DNA of 64,000 nucleotides from Lucifuga dentata (taxonomy: Eukaryota; Chordata; Actinopteri; Ophidiiformes; Bythitidae). This document shows positions 37,101 through 52,900 of this stretch, one piece after another; positions within the stretch are counted from its first letter, which is position 1, and every line of letters begins with the position of its first letter. A program made the position numbers and the translations under genes. The DNA is taken from assembly GCA_014773175.1 (NCBI GenBank), contig VXCM01000227.1, positions 1 through 64,000 on the forward strand, written 5' to 3'. The notes beneath the pieces are model-generated. The model searched no databases. It was not told where the DNA came from and saw nothing but the letters and a program-made list of their open reading frames with translations.

Positions 37101-40100
37101 ACCCAAAAAACAAACATTAGTGTTATTCCAATTAACTGTAGCTAAGTGATAGCTCTAATAATAGTTTCTCTCACCAGTACGTGCTCTTATACGTCCCATC
37201 TTTGCCGCTAAACGACACGGAGACCTCGTAGCTGACAGGTTCTGGGGGGCTGCAGTCATCCTCTGCACTACTGTTGTCACTCTTTGGCCTGGTGGGTGCG
37301 CTCCAGCTTGCTACTGCCCCTCTGGCCTGGATGTCTGACACCTAGATTACATAGAAGTTTCATGGATGACTATCAAGTCTTCTTACGAGCATCTAATTGT
37401 GTCTTCTCTAAACAAAGAATCTGCCATATCACAAAACAGTCTTTAATTTTACAAGCCAACAAGATGTTCAGAGTGGCCTGTGGCAAAATAGGTTCATGTC
37501 TTGTAATATGTCGTATCCTGGTAATAAGTTATACATTTAACATGATTATGTATTCTTAAATGTGTAAAACTATCATAAAAATGTTATAATGTGGTAAAGG
37601 GAGAGACAAGGATCAAAATTTTTTTGCCTGATACCACTTCAGAGAAAGGTTTTTCTGCACGTGGCAGGGATATGGGACTATATGACGTGAATTTTTCATT
37701 TTGTTTTGAGGCGGCCTAAAAATAGCCTGAGCTACACTGCAGGAGGGATTCATATGTGCAAAAACTCAATCAGGTCAAGTCTGTGCCTCCTCCCCTCTGC
37801 CCTGGGGGCCCACCTTACTTCTTGCCTTCCCACAGTTCCCTTCACAGTCCTTTTACAAACAAGAGTGGCAGCAAAGAGGGGAAAAAAAATCCACTTTACA
37901 AAGCTGAACCATCACTGTAGTAAACACACTCCCTCACCCTGTTCCATCACCATTTCAATAGAGTTGTTCTCTGCTTTTAGGAGTTCAGTCCTAGTGATAG
38001 AGTATGATAAATCTCCTATTATATGAGGTCAAGGAAATTCACTTTCAAGTAAACCTGGTTCCCATCCAGCTGCTGTTTAAATGCTGTGCTGCTGTAACCC
38101 CAATCAAAAAAAAATTAAGCTCTAAACTTAATTCCAAACTTGACATGTAATACCTTTTTAAAATGTATGTTTTCCTCCCTTATTAAGGTTTAATATTTAA
38201 TCTCATATTGCTAGACTAAATTAACTGTTTTTAGTGCACTACACTGCATAGTAGGGCAACAATGTTGGTGGTAGGTAACGTTTTCGTATGTACATCAATT
38301 ATTTCTTTCAAAGCAAAGATTATAACTTGTAATAACTGCCAGCTGGATTATTTGGTGGCACCTATGAGAATAGAAATCTCCACGAGGATGCAAGTCAGCA
38401 GGTCTAACTCCATTAACAAGATGTCAGCAAGACTTCATCATGGATGCTAATGGAATGTTTAATGACGCAACACAACACATTTGCATCCTTATGAGATTGA
38501 CACAAGAAACACAGCAATGATGAAGCACATAAACTCATGTGCAAATTGTATTAAATAAAGAGCACAAAAATCATTAGCAGATGATAGCAAGGTTGAATAC
38601 TAACCACTGGTTTACCAATGGTACTCAACAGTGCTTGCAGGGCCTGAGCTTCTTCATCCAGCTCTAAAGAGAAAAATACATATAAATAAGGATTAAAGAC
38701 ATCACCAAAATGATTAAAATAAGAGGAAAAAAAATGATGAGTAATCATTTTGTGCTGCTTTAGTGCCATAATCCATCTACATAAGTATTATTGATGCAGT
38801 TCTGCCTGAAACACTGAAACTCATATTTTTTTTTTGTTGTCAGTGCCAAATTATTTAGCCTGAACAATATTATAACAGTATTATTTTATGACAACAGTTT
38901 GCATTACATTCTGAATATCCATATTTCAGAATGTCTCAAACAGTACAGTAATGGGTGTCAATCTGCACAATGCATCCATTAACAGCCTGTTTTGGCCATT
39001 TATTGTCTGGTGGTGTAGTTGCCTTTTCACCATTGAGCACAATATTTCAGTAAAGCTACAATGACCATCACATTTTAGTGGAAATCCTTTAGAGTCAATG
39101 AAGCAGCTTCTTTCCAGAGGCATCATTTCATAGCAATGCTAGGCAGCTCTACTGGGAGAAATCTGTTGTTGAAGAGATAAAGAAGGCAATTTCATCACCA
39201 ACAGAGCCGGGCTCTTAAGGAGGGGTGGAGCAGCAATCTGACATTTCATAAAGTTAGCAGACTAGTTTGTCGAATAGCTACTTTTTAAAGTTCATATGCA
39301 ATGAATGCAACAAGTTTACCCTTCTCTAGCGATTATGAAATGTCATAGTCAGTCTGAGAAATACAGAAAAACAGCTGAAGGAAAAGTAATTGCGGCAGAC
39401 AAATTTGTGGTATACAAAAAGTATTCAGAGCATATTTTAGTGGTAGATTACTTAGATTTTTGTATTCTTGCTCCACTCCCAAAATTGACAGTAATTCCTT
39501 AATTATGCACTGGTGTCGCCAAGAAGCAATGTTAAACACCATGATTAATGAGCAGTCAGGGTTCGTGTAATCAAGAATAATGTTGGCTGTGTTGCAGATA
39601 CCTCGCTGCTACCAGCTGCTCTGCTAATGAGGCACTATTTTCAGTGCCTAAACACAACACACTCCCAACATCCGGAGAACACTGCATGACAACCCTCTAC
39701 CCTTTAACCTTCTTACCTCTTGACTCTCCGTTTTTTCCCCTGCCTGACTGCTTGTCGGAGCCAGCCGCTGTGTTGCTGGGCTGCCCCTGCTCCACATCCA
39801 GCCCTTTCCCTCCGACGCCGTTGTGAATGTCCAGCGTTGGGGGGCTGCTGCAAGTCTTCTGTGGCGAAGGAGGAGGGCTGTCCTTCACCTGCCCCCCTCC
39901 TCCCCCGACTCCCTGGCGATCCTTCAGCTTCTTCTGCAGACGTTCATATGTTTTGCTAGTTCTTTCATCTCGGTGAACAAATGGCGGGCGGCCATGTTGG
40001 GAGTGAGAATCTGTGGAGACTGAAAGAACAAAAAAAANAAAAAAAAAAAAAAAAAAAAAAAAAAAACAGTCGTAGTTACACAGACAAAAATATGATAAAT

Positions 40101-41220
40101 AAATAAAATCTGTCTGGCTGTCAGACACACTGGTCTAAAAACTGGCTATTTTCAAGCCCAGAGGTTACCATGGGAAGGACTTAGAAATAAATACAGGGTA
40201 GTTTGTGAGGTAAACTCTCTAAGCTTGAGAACAAAAAAGACTTTGACCCAGGATTTGACTGTGTAACTTCACCGTGCAAACAAAGCTGAGAAGAAACAAA
40301 TATCACCTTTTATATAATAATCACAATTCAGGCTCCAACTCACCCTGCTCTGAGTAGATATGAGCTGGATGGTACTGGGAGATGTACTGAGAGCTCATGT
40401 CGCCCACGCCCCCCGCCATGCCTGTGTACAGGTGGGGTGGTGGGGGCATCATGGCGGGGTGCGGGATGAAGGTAGGCAGGTGGGCGTGGGGCGGGGGTGG
40501 AGGGTGGTGGAGGGGGGAGTGTCCCCCTGGGTGGAATTCTGGCTGCTGAGGTAAAACCAGAACCCGCCGCACTCCGTTCTCTTCAATGATCTTTAAAGGA
40601 CAAAAAAAAGGATATGGAAAGCAAAGATAAATATAACACAGCTCTGAGACACACAAGATGCCATTCAGAAACATTGTAAAAATGGAATATTATAAGAATG
40701 CATGCCTGTGAAACGTATCCAGGAGGCACATAGATTGGAGGCACTGAACCATTTGGAGACATCATGGGAACCTGAGCAGGACCTGTTAAAAGGAAGAAGC
40801 AAGATCAAGCACTTCCAAAGGACAGCCAGCTGCTTGATGTATAGCGTTTGTGTGGAAGATATGGCTTATAGCATTTGGCAGGTTTCCACTAGAGTGAACC
40901 TCTAAACACTCCCTTTGTGGAGAGAAAATCCCCACGTAGCTGATTCACTCTTCTGAACAAGCTCCATTTTCAATGAAAATTTCTTTTTTGTTTTTTTTGT
41001 TTTTTTTTTATAAATAGTATGAATGAAAAATAAAGAATAATGGATTTTTCAAAATCCTGGCAAATGCAAGAAGACCACTCTGCAAAATTGCTAAGAAATA
41101 ACAAAGTTTCCTGAGTGGCTGTGTTGTACAGGCCAGTGCAGTGGCTTAGCTGAGCTCAGAGAAGTGACAACTCAGCAGAAAGCCTGGGAGGGAGGGAGAG
41201 AGACAGAGAGAGAGAGGGAN

Positions 41221-41266
<46 letters not shown>

Positions 41267-43451
41267 CTGTGCCAAGTTTGCACATTCACACATTTCTCTT
41301 CTTACCAAACCAAGAGATAAACTCAGGGTCCCAAGTCCAGATGTCAAGCAAAAAAGATCCACAACGCACACTGACCTCCCAACTGTCCATCTGAGGAAGA
41401 GCATTCTTCCATGTTGTAAAGTCACAGGCGGATAGAAGAAATGCCTCACAGAGCAGCCATACACCAGACCTCGAACACAGAGGCTGGACTATGTAATGCT
41501 AGACTGAATCCTACCAATCTCAGCAACTAGCCCACCTCATCAGGTCTGACGTCTAGGCTCCACCTTTCAGGGGGAGGCAACGACAAGTGAGTTTAGAGCG
41601 TTGATATACACACCAAAGAAGAGCACAATCGCAACCCTGAGCTATGTAATGCTAGACTGAATCCTACCAATCTCAGCAACTAGCCCACCTCATCAGGTCT
41701 GACGTCTAGGCTCCACCTTTCAGGGGGAGGCAACGACAAGTGAGTTTAGAGCGTTGATATACACACCAAAGAAGAGCACAATCGCAACCCTGAGCTCTGT
41801 GCTCATTCTGCAGCTCAGAGCAAACACAGCATTTGTAGTGGTTTCAGGTGGTGTAATGCACTTGGTTTGCATTCCAAACTGGCTCTTCTTGTAAGCCTCA
41901 ATGCAGTCGAGCACTATTTTATTTTGTATTTAACCACAAGAACTTCACTGAGATTAAAAATCTCTTTTCAAGAGTATCCTGGCCAAGATATGCAGTGATG
42001 ACATACAGTTACAGACAAATAACATAAAACATAAAATGATCACAGTACAAAGCTTGCTTATACCATATAAATAAAGTGTTGGCATTAAAATTTTTAGTAG
42101 AAATAAGTATGTTACATACTGTAACTACAATGGCAATCATTTACTACACTGATATTTAGCACTGTGGACATATCATTCAAGTGTAATCTGAGTTGACCTA
42201 AAGTGAAAAGAAAGATAAGGTTTGATCTGAGGTTGGATGTTGAGAATGTAGAACGTAATATTTATAATCAGCTACAGAATAGAATCTCAAAATCAGTTCG
42301 GCTTCAGACTGGTACAGGAACCTGATTACATCTTGGAATAGAGAAGCCAGTCTAGTTGACACGAGGAACCAAGCGATTTTATTCTAATAATAGCAAGGTA
42401 AAGTCAAGTTGAGGAGCCGTCACCTTGGGGAGCCGTGTCTGCATCAGGGTGTTTTCTGCCCAGATCTAGAGAGCTTTACATGCTTGTCAACTTCCTGGAG
42501 GTGGCTTGCAGGGGAGGCATGGAACTAACCCCTTTTTTGCTACAACCTCAGATCACTGCTCAGCAGACGAGGGATGGCTACTTGGTGTGGGAGGATCTCC
42601 TCAAAGGACCTCTCTGATGGCTGACTCTCGTCGGACTCATTTCCTCTGAAATGCAAAATTTCCTCTGAGGTGCTACACAGCCACTGGCTGGAAGTCGGCT
42701 CAAAAAGGCCTGGGGCAAAGGTGGAGCTTTACAGCTCCCCTCACCCAGACCTCACCTCTTTTCAATCTTGACAAATTTTTTAAAATTTACAGTCTTAAAG
42801 AGTCTTATCAGGTAGTCGTACACATCTGCATACTCTATATACAGTAGTTATAATCATAGGCAAATTGGAAGAAAAAAAATCAGTGGGACTTTATGGGTGT
42901 ACTTGCTAACAGGAAACACTGGTCAAGACAGACAGCAGGTATGTGTTTTATAATGAAGAAACAGAAGCGCAAACAACTTTGAAACCCCTTCAACACACTG
43001 AGCCAGAGGCTGATTGGCAGTGAGTCATTTCCCTTACCTAAGAACACAGGGTCTGCAAGGACAAAACTTTCAATTCAAGGAGCATGGGAGAGCTCAGGCC
43101 TGAATGGAGACAGACACACTGGCTCAGTCCTCATTGATTTCGGATTACAATATCATTTGAGTAGGAGTTCAAAGTGTTCATTGTTGTCTCCTCTACACTT
43201 TTAAGACCAACAAATTACACTGTGTTTGTGTCACGCTGGGCTGAGCTGTGCACCAGCCCAAAAACTGATGGAGAGTCCAGTTAGTGCTGCCGATGCTACT
43301 AACCAGATATCTGATGAATCACGTTAGAGTTACATTTGCAGTTATTTAGCTGTTTAGAATGAAGGCCTTGTGTGTAACCACATGTATGGCATAGGGAGAA
43401 GAAGACGAGCAGAAAGAGTGGGGTGATGTTTGGATGAGGTACAATACACAT

Positions 43452-43503
<52 letters not shown>

Positions 43504-46500
43504 GGAGAATGGGGGGAACACCCACCCTTTTACATCAGACTGACGCACGAGTATTGACAGAGATCAGATAGAAAAGGCCACATCCCCCTCCCATCCCCCC
43601 CCCCCCCNNNNNNNAAAAAAAAAAAAAACAAAAAAAACATCAGATCTCCTCCACAAAACAGCAGGCTGCCATTGAGCCAAGAATAGCCACAAACAAGGTG
43701 CCCATTCTGTGAGTGTAAACAGAGGCCAGGCTATACTTTGGGAACGCTATCATCTCCCGTCAACATCATATAACCCTTCTACACTTCCTTGTCTGTCATG
43801 GCAGGGTCAACTGGAGCAGTCTGTCTGTGCCGAGAAGGGGTCAGAGGTTACCTTTAGGAGATGGGGCTCATTTTTCAGACTGGGTGAAAAATCGATGACC
43901 GAGACTTGGCAAACGACAGGAACATGTACACAAACATACAGAGATTGGCAAAGGGCAGCCAGGCCACTTTGAGCACCCAACTGTATCCTCTTGTCTGAAA
44001 ATGGATTGAGATCATAACAAACAAACTCAAGAGGAACTCCACACACGTATTCTTTAGGTGTATTGTAAATAGAGGAAACGTGCCAGACGTGCCTCTGAAA
44101 TAGCGGCAATAATCCAAGTACGCTGTCAGGTTTAGTCAGGTGCAGAAACAGACACTCAATTAGATAAAGAGACTAAGAAGGAGGAGATATAGCAAGGCAG
44201 ATAGAAGGCTCAGTACAGAAAAGTGTGTAAAAAAAAAAAAAACAAAACAAAAATTCCAGAAAAGCCAAACAGACAGAAACTGGCTTCATAAATGAAGCAT
44301 TCCTGAGACGGCTTTCAGAGGAAGCATGTTCAACTCTAAGCCTATAAAAATGGAGCAGCCTTGATAATTAATAGAGTTAATAAATTGTCTCCATCCACAA
44401 ACATGGAGAAGAAATGATAAAGCTGCAGACGAGGTGACAGAGTTTAGTAATTAGAGCACAGCGAGGGAAAGAGCCTGAGCACTCAACTGCCAATAAAACA
44501 GAAAAGTACTACGTAATTGCAAGCTAAAATTGTAGCTTTGTGTTTTAGCTTGATGCTAGACAAATGGTTCTGTTTTTGCATGGCATGGCATATTTCCAGA
44601 TCCCTGCTGGGAGAAAAAAAAAAAAAAAANAAAAAAAAAAAAAAAGAGATCTTCCATCAATTAAGAGGCTACTAATTTGCAATAAGTGTGATGTTTGATT
44701 AGAGCCATGCTCTAATCAAACATCTTGTCTGCTTGTCATGCTGGTTCTCTATAACATGCATGTTAGCCAAACAACAGGTATACAGACTGACATGCTCTTC
44801 TGGATAAAGGAGGGGAGGGAAAGGACATCCTGTGTAAATGTGTGTGCAAACTAGAGTCTTATGTAAGAACGAGACTGCTCAGTAAACAAAACGATTTAAC
44901 GAAATTTTTTTTTTTTTTTTTTTTCCCAAGTTTAGTTAGCAAACGTTCTCTGAAATTGTTAATATTTCAAGGCATCCACGTGTCTCCTGCAACCCCTTTG
45001 GCATGACGTTTGCAGGAGCGGAGGGAGGGGGGCATCATTAACCTTCAAGCTTGTGATTATTGCAGAATATCATGCAACCGCTGCTACTCTCAGCTCTCTG
45101 ATGAACCCAAAAAGACAGTAAGGCCATGCCCCTCGAGCCTCTTTTTTTAAAATAATTAATTATTTGGCTCAGTTCAGATTAAGAAGATTCCGCTCTTAAA
45201 ATCCACAAAGCAAATTCAGTGGTGCTGATGATACAACAAATAAAAAACAACCAGCTCAGCAGACATGGCATCATCCTGCTCTGGACATCCCAACCCCAAC
45301 TAAATGTCAAAGAAAACCCTTTTTTTTTTTTTTTTAATATCCCTCCCTTTCTTACTCCCTCCTCATTGGTATCAATTTAACAATGTGAGAATGAGTCACA
45401 AGCTCATTCATTCAAAGAGCAACTCATTGCAGGAGCTGTGAATGAACCATATCTGTGCATATATCCACACACGCGCATTTGTGTACATGTCCTTGGAGTT
45501 GAGTGGAGGAGATGGCTTGTATAAAAATAACGTGCAAATGTGGCTAATGCATTTGATGTTTGCAGTCAAATTATGTGAACCATATGAGATGAGTTATGTT
45601 TGTGAGAGGATACTGGGGGTGAGAAAACATGCAGCCATGCCACATTTGTGTACATGGCTTTTCGTTTCAACAGATGTGATCATGCGAGTCGAGTTTCATG
45701 TCGTATCTATTCACAGTCTCAATGATGGACTCGCAGAGACACAATACCTGTACCACCATTGTGAACAGAGCGCTTAGTGAGAATTACATGTTCTTACAGC
45801 CCACTCACCAGCCACAACGGCTACTCTGTGGAAGCTCTGAATGGGAGACGAAAGGATGACAGCATATGGTGGGTATATACTGTAGTGTATAAGAACAGAA
45901 TGAGAGAAGAAGGGATTAATAGACAAATTATTAAATGTTTTGATGTTGTAACTTTTGAGGCCAACCTTGTTTTATTTTATTTTATATTTGTCTGTTGGGG
46001 GAAACAATTTTGAAACCAAAAAAAAAGCTAGCTTGCTTACAAAGACAAAGGTTGTACAAAAATATGGTGAATTTTCCTTTGAAAAAAATGTTAAAAGCCA
46101 CATACGATGACTGTGTTCATGTACACAATAATGGTACAAAATATATCAGAGGACAACAAAGGCGATGTCTAAAGTAATAGGAATTATTGCAATAACAATA
46201 TGCTTACAATGCAAAGAATAGCTTTTTGCTTGCTTAAAAGGTCTCTGGCTAGCCTCCATTTGTTTTTTGTTTTTTTTGGATGACAATATAATGCTAGTAA
46301 ATGCTGTTGCTGAGCTTTTCTATGTTCTCCATAAAAAAGGGCAGTCGCTTTCCTATACCAGCTGAGATTTGTCAAGAAAACTATGTCTGATACAGCTAAG
46401 GCAAGATGACTGTCCACACAATTTACTTTCAATCATTTCAGGCAAATCATTTTGATGATGCCACTGTAACTGTGATCATAAACCTATTAAAATTATTATT

Positions 46501-46911
46501 ATTTAGAAAATGCACAGCCAAAAAGTTTCACTCAGTAAATTCCAGTCGAAATTCTTTTAAGACACCCAATACTGTGCCAGATTTGTGTCGTTTGCCAAGA
46601 TAGGCACATCCTCGCTGCACAGTGTCAGGTGTTAAACAGCGCGTGGTCTTGGCTGGTCAGTTTCAGCCTCAAGGGGCACGACAACCAGACACTCTGATGG
46701 AAAATATATGAAACACAGCTGCAGCACCAACAGGAATGAGATGAGGCATTTCACAGTTATGGCAGAGATAAGCGACAAGTGGGCAGATGGGTTGGCTAGC
46801 CAAACAGAATCTGACAGAGTGGAAAGACAGAGGACACTGGTGATACAGGTGCAAACTGAGTCTAAGCCGCATGCATGCACGCACGCGCACACACATGCAC
46901 ACACGCACACG

Positions 46912-46971
<60 letters not shown>

Positions 46972-49900
46972 CACACTCACACTCACACACACTTGGGCTC
47001 ATTGTCATGATGCCAGAGTTCTGTGAGAGAAGGCACATCTTTATCAGGCTCGATAAGCCCAGTGGAACTAGATGGTGCTTTCAGCCATTAAGCAGAGACT
47101 GAATCATCCAAAGTAATGTGAATCACCGGCAGACAAAGTCGGGTAAAGAAGTGGATCTAATCAACCCAGCAGTGCTGATGCTGACTTGCTGCGTCAGACA
47201 CCAGGCTCATCAGGTGAGCTATTGCTTAGTGCCAGTGATACAGCCTTTGGATCTAGCAGGTGTTAGGAACGGCAGGGACAACCGGGGCTCAGAGCTGAAG
47301 CGATGAGGGCATGGTCCAGTAGCACATAAAAACTTGCCTTATGGCAAGGAAGGTAGCCAGCAGGAAGAGGCTTAATGGTCACTGTTGTTAGCCTCCCTGT
47401 TAAAGGCCCCCTTCTCCTAGGTAGATATCAAAAAGGCAAATTACTTTATAAACTGCATTTTACAAGACTGTCTGGTCCTATTAAGCAGTTTGTCATGCGC
47501 TAACACGTAGCAATTACGCACATCCAGCTGCTAAAAATACATGACTGTATAAACAAATTAGTGTGTGATGGAGCAAAATTAGAAAAACAGAAATAAACCA
47601 GATCATCCTGGTTCTTAATTGTGTCACACTGTCGCTGTCAGCACAGGCTTGGGCTAAAGGTTAAAGCATGCATATGTACATCAGACACTTAGATGAACAC
47701 AGTCAGTGTGCTGTGAACACAACAAATCAAACAAGCACATGCGCATACATGCATGCATGCCCACACACGCACACTCACACATACTCTTCTTCCTCCCTCC
47801 TTGCAACACAAGCGGTGAGTCATCCCTCTATTCACGTCACCGAGAGATGAGTGCACCCTGTGACAGGCCAGTTAGTAGCAGTCACGCTGATCTATGTGGC
47901 TCCTCTTTGTTTCTCCTCTGATGGAGAGACCATGTATGCTCACTCCCTATTAGGGAGGTTTACTCAGCTCGTAATAGTGGGCTGGTGTAAGAGCTCAGTC
48001 AGACAGTAGCAAGGAAAAGAGGGCCTGCGTGATTAAAGTGTGTGATGCCTTCAAGCCTAGGCAGTATCAAAATGGATCACTGCTTTTGCTACTGTGTCAT
48101 CTGAACCTGGATGCCTGAGGTCTGCTGCCTAAGTCTGTTGTCTCACTATTGTTCACACGTCACAAGGCATGGTCAAAGCCTAAGACAAGAAATATCAGCA
48201 TCAGCAGGGAGATATTACACTGATCAATACACAGGTCATTAAATTCATGTTAAAGTGCCTCAGCACCTGTTAGCAGGCGTCACAAGTAGCTAATATCATT
48301 TACTGAAAAACCGTGAGTACAAGGACATCCTTTATTTATCCTTTATTATTTTTTATGGAATCAATTTTAATGTTTAAAAGAGAGAAAAAAAAAATAAGCA
48401 GCTGAGAATTCTGGAAATGTCAATACATGGAGGGGATGTCTTTGGGGCAAGCCGTAAACAAAGCAAATCATTTTCAGATCAATGTTCTCTCCGCAGCTAC
48501 AATTTATCATAATCGTTTACAATTACGGCCTCACAGCTCTACCTCCTACAAATACTCCAGCTGTCTTACGTTCACAATGCCAGCGACATGTTGGAGCCAG
48601 ACTTCATTGTTGCTGTCACAAAACCAGCACAACCACCAGCCACTGAGGAAAAGGAAATGACTGTCATCAGGAAATAAGAATGAGTAGTACATCTTATGGA
48701 AACACCCCCCTTCTACCCCAACTCCTCAACCAACACACTATAATTATACAATATGTTGATTTTATATCATGATAGCGTGTCATTGCAACGTTCTTTCTAT
48801 CGTCTGTCAAATTGAGCAGCAAGAGCTAAGCAAGCCAAATCAAATTACAGTAGCAAAGTCAGGCTATGGAAAATGAATTGCTTGGGTTTTATTGCGCGTT
48901 TGATAGTCAGCATATAAAAACACTGCAACGACACATCCTGAAGTACAGAAATTTGTCACAGAAAACATCAATCAAAATTAATGTAGGTGCATTTACAGAA
49001 AATATCAGTTACTGTACAAAACTGAATGTGATATGTGGTATATCTGCTATAAACACAACCTAATACACAATATATAGTCTTTCCAATTTCATTTAGACAA
49101 TTTTTTTCCACCCATTATCTACTGAATGCATTACTATTCCTCATCTAATGATATACAGTTTGTACATCTCATTTTGTTTTGTTTAGCACATATCATCTCA
49201 ATAGTGCCTCAAAAACACCTGAACATGTTTACACTACATGTCAGACGTTTGAGGCCACACCCAGATTCAGCATGACCAAAATGATGTGGGAGAAGGCAGA
49301 CAGCAGCTACTGAATAGAATATTAAAACACATCAGCAGGGAACAACTAGTGCACTAATACAGACTGGGCATGCCTTCATTAAAAATCATTTCTTAAGCCA
49401 TAGTGGCTACATAATGTGCTCTTGTTGACAAATTCTTCTTGAAAAGTAATTAGTTACATTATTAAATTGATAATATATTATTAAATTGTAAAACAAACAG
49501 TGTATTGATGATTTTTTTTTTTTTAATTTTTAAATTTGGAGGTGGTATCAGTATTTGTTCAAGACAAGACAGAACTAGCAGGATGCTAGCCGCACAGGTT
49601 ATGTACCAGGGCAAACTACATTAAACTTCCCTTTTATTTATTATTATATAAAATTAATATAAAGCCAACCAACTCTTCCAACTTGTCAAAAGCCAGTGTG
49701 TGTGATTGAAAATTTTAAACACAAGCTTTGTGAGTGTATGCCATTACAGCGCTGCCACTCCCTGCTCTTTCTGAGCACAGACTTTATTTCTGATGTGGAG
49801 CTCAGACATGGTGGTACTCCCAGAAGGAGTGTCCACTGCTGGAAGTTCACTCGCCCGATGAGGAGGGGAACTAATAAATACCGGTGAAGATCCAGGAAGG

Positions 49901-52900
49901 CAGATGTCAGTTGCTGATTTAAGCAGCATGCAGACAATGATTAATCAACGCCTGATGTGACCAGGGTATTGTTGGAGGCTCACTGTGATGGATGGGTGAG
50001 GTGTATGAATATCATTAATCACACATAACCTACAATGACCTCACACGTCAAATATATGAGCAATCCCATGGTTAGCTCCTGTCTTATTGCATCACCAAAT
50101 GTAAGGATCAGATTGCCTGGGATTCTGCGGAGCAATGGGCTGGAGAGAGGTGGTGCATTCATGACAGAAAGGTAGTGGATGGGTGCTGCTGATGGTGGCT
50201 GATGCTGCTTCAGAGGCAGAGAGGGAACAGGAGGAGGCAGTGGCAGAGCCTCTTCATATTTCTAATTTTCCCCGTGAGGAAAACGTCCACTGGAGCATTT
50301 GTGCTAATATGGCACTTTCAGCCTTTGACCAGGTGATAACAACTCATGGTCAGGAGCTCTCCTACCCACCCACACAATCTTTGTAAGAGAGGGGCTGTTG
50401 TTTCTGGTTTTTAACCTTGCAGACATTTCTATAATAGGTTGTAAATGAATGTCTTACGCAACTAAGCAGTGTCTGAGTGGCAGTATAGCACTTCAAAATC
50501 AGATGTGTTATTTATCTGAAATACTCTCACACATTATATTATAAAGTGTTTGTCCCCACAAATCCAACGAAAATGTTTCCCCAAGCCCATATTCAATTTT
50601 GTGTCAATATTTTGATATTGCAGACACCACCCCAATATAATGGGGGTAAATTTAGTTTGAGGTAATTAATTTTAAAAAAAAAATTACATTTTAAAAATTC
50701 AACAGTAAGTTATTTTTCCCAAAAAAATGTCTCGGATCCTCCGGTTCATCCACAGGCCGTGCTGTGAAGGTTTTTAATGAGAGGCCATATTTTGGTAGAC
50801 TTGTAATTGCTCACAGTGAAATCTGCAGCTGTGATTTGTGATTTCAATGAACTGACACTTGCATAATTATTGGAGCTTGTTTGAGGACATGCGTTATTGT
50901 CCACCACTGTGGAGCCATGGATGGCTAATGAGAAAAACTGCTTTGCTCAAAGGGTACTGTAGGCTTCTGTGACAAAACTCAGTCATTGTGCCACCAAAGC
51001 AAAGTTCAAGATAAAATTGTGAAACAAAATATTGTAGAAGAGATCAGGGCTGGGACAACTTTTCACGTATCACTAATTATTTGTATTACTAATAATTAGT
51101 ACTAATTATTAGTATTGCAGTTATGTGAACACTATATCTTTTTGTTTTTCTTTCATACTGCACCACAGTTTTGCACAACATTCATCCAAATCCTCCGGTG
51201 AGTAGTTTCAAACCACACTTAGTTTAGTGGAGCGCTACAAGATATTTTCGTGATACTGCAGAGCTAATAATGTGGCAGCCAAACAGCTCTAACTGAGGCG
51301 GAAACTGCTGTGACTATGAGCGGTGGCGTGACTGAGCACTGTCACACCAGAGTGCTGCCACATTAGGAAAAGCTGCCTGAAGCAGAGGTTAGAAGACAAT
51401 AAAACAGCTAATACATAGTGTAGGGGGCTTAATCTACAACCACGGTGAAAGAAATTATTATTTTCACGTAATGCTACCAACTCACGACATCATTTTAAAA
51501 AATGGCATCCCTCCATGGTGCCAAAATATTGATAAAATATATTGATCAAATAAGCAACAAATGCGCATTCATTTTGTTGCTCCATATTGGGCAAAAACAA
51601 AACTATAAATGTTGTCATAGATGTATATGACTATTTATATATTGTGTAAATTTTATATTTAAAATAAATGATAATAAATATATGAATATTTATTGATGAG
51701 TGAACAGGTCCTGAGTTCTTGGTGATCATACAAGCCTCAATTAGTTTTAACTGGCATGGACCCATAATGAGAGAATTTCCATTTTTTTATGAACTGATCT
51801 CTTTTGAAAACAATCACAAGAAAAAGAACACAATGCAAAACAAAAATAGCTTTCTTACCTGTGATACACTGAAACTGACCATCCTCTCGTCTAATAGTGA
51901 AGGCCTCACCTGGGTTTACCTGCACCAGGATAACCTGTAAAGAAACCAGAGAAAAACTAATCATCCACTAAATTCAAAACTTTCATATACACCATTTAAA
52001 TTGCACATTTAAATTGCTCTGGCAACAGCAAGTTTATGTGAAAATCACACTGGCATTTTGGCAAAATAAGAACTTGGAAGATTTCTGTAACTCTCATGGA
52101 AGAACTACGGTGTTAGACTCAAGACTTCCCTGCTATTTAAATCAGAGAGATAAACAGATGGCGAATATTAAGTATCTTATCTCCCCTTTGAAGGCAGTTC
52201 TGTGATGTCGAGTATGGAGGCATCAGTGGCAATGCCAAAGAGCAGTAATAACCCAACACAGCAACAATGGGAAGAACACAAGCAGCAAAATCACACATCA
52301 GACATTCAGATAGCTTGTACTCATTAGATCGCTTTTTACTTTCAGCTTCAATCACGTCAACACTTTACAGAACAAGTTCAAGGAGCGCCAATACTTACTT
52401 TGATGTTTTTTATTTTTTCCATATACTGTATATATTTATAACTATAGCAGTTTGGATGCTATGATAGCACACAACTTAAGACAGCAGAATTGCTAGTCAT
52501 TGCACTCTCATATTTAAATACGGTGACTAATGTGAAAATTTTTTGTGAGTGCTACAGAATGATTTGACCACAAGCCTCGCCCCAGTGATGACTCTGATCA
52601 GCAATCAGCAGACACAATAAACAGCCATTAAACAGCAAAATAATGTTGTTTTTTAATAACAGAATTCACATGGATTTTTTTCTCCCATGTTGAGTCTGCG
52701 GTACAACCATTCTACCTAAATAACTAAAATCAGTAATGCTGCCCCAGCAATTATACAGATTCCATGTATGAAAGGAGCTCTTCATAAGTGTAAACACAAT
52801 CAGTTCTTGAATAAAACAACGTTCACTGGCAAACTGAATTCAAGTGAATCTGAGAGAATCTTTTTTTCATCAATTAATCCAATTCAGCTAATGATGGTCC

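Larger units (their letters stand above)
40783..51858 (-). other. fndc3a intron, about 11.1 kb
   Basis: No exon or RNA was recognised. It contains GA repeats at 41205..41264 and 43453..43500, a C-run/7-N/A-run junction at 43608..43614, a poly-A run with N at 44630 and a CA-rich stretch at 46875..46990. Confidence 0.75.
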
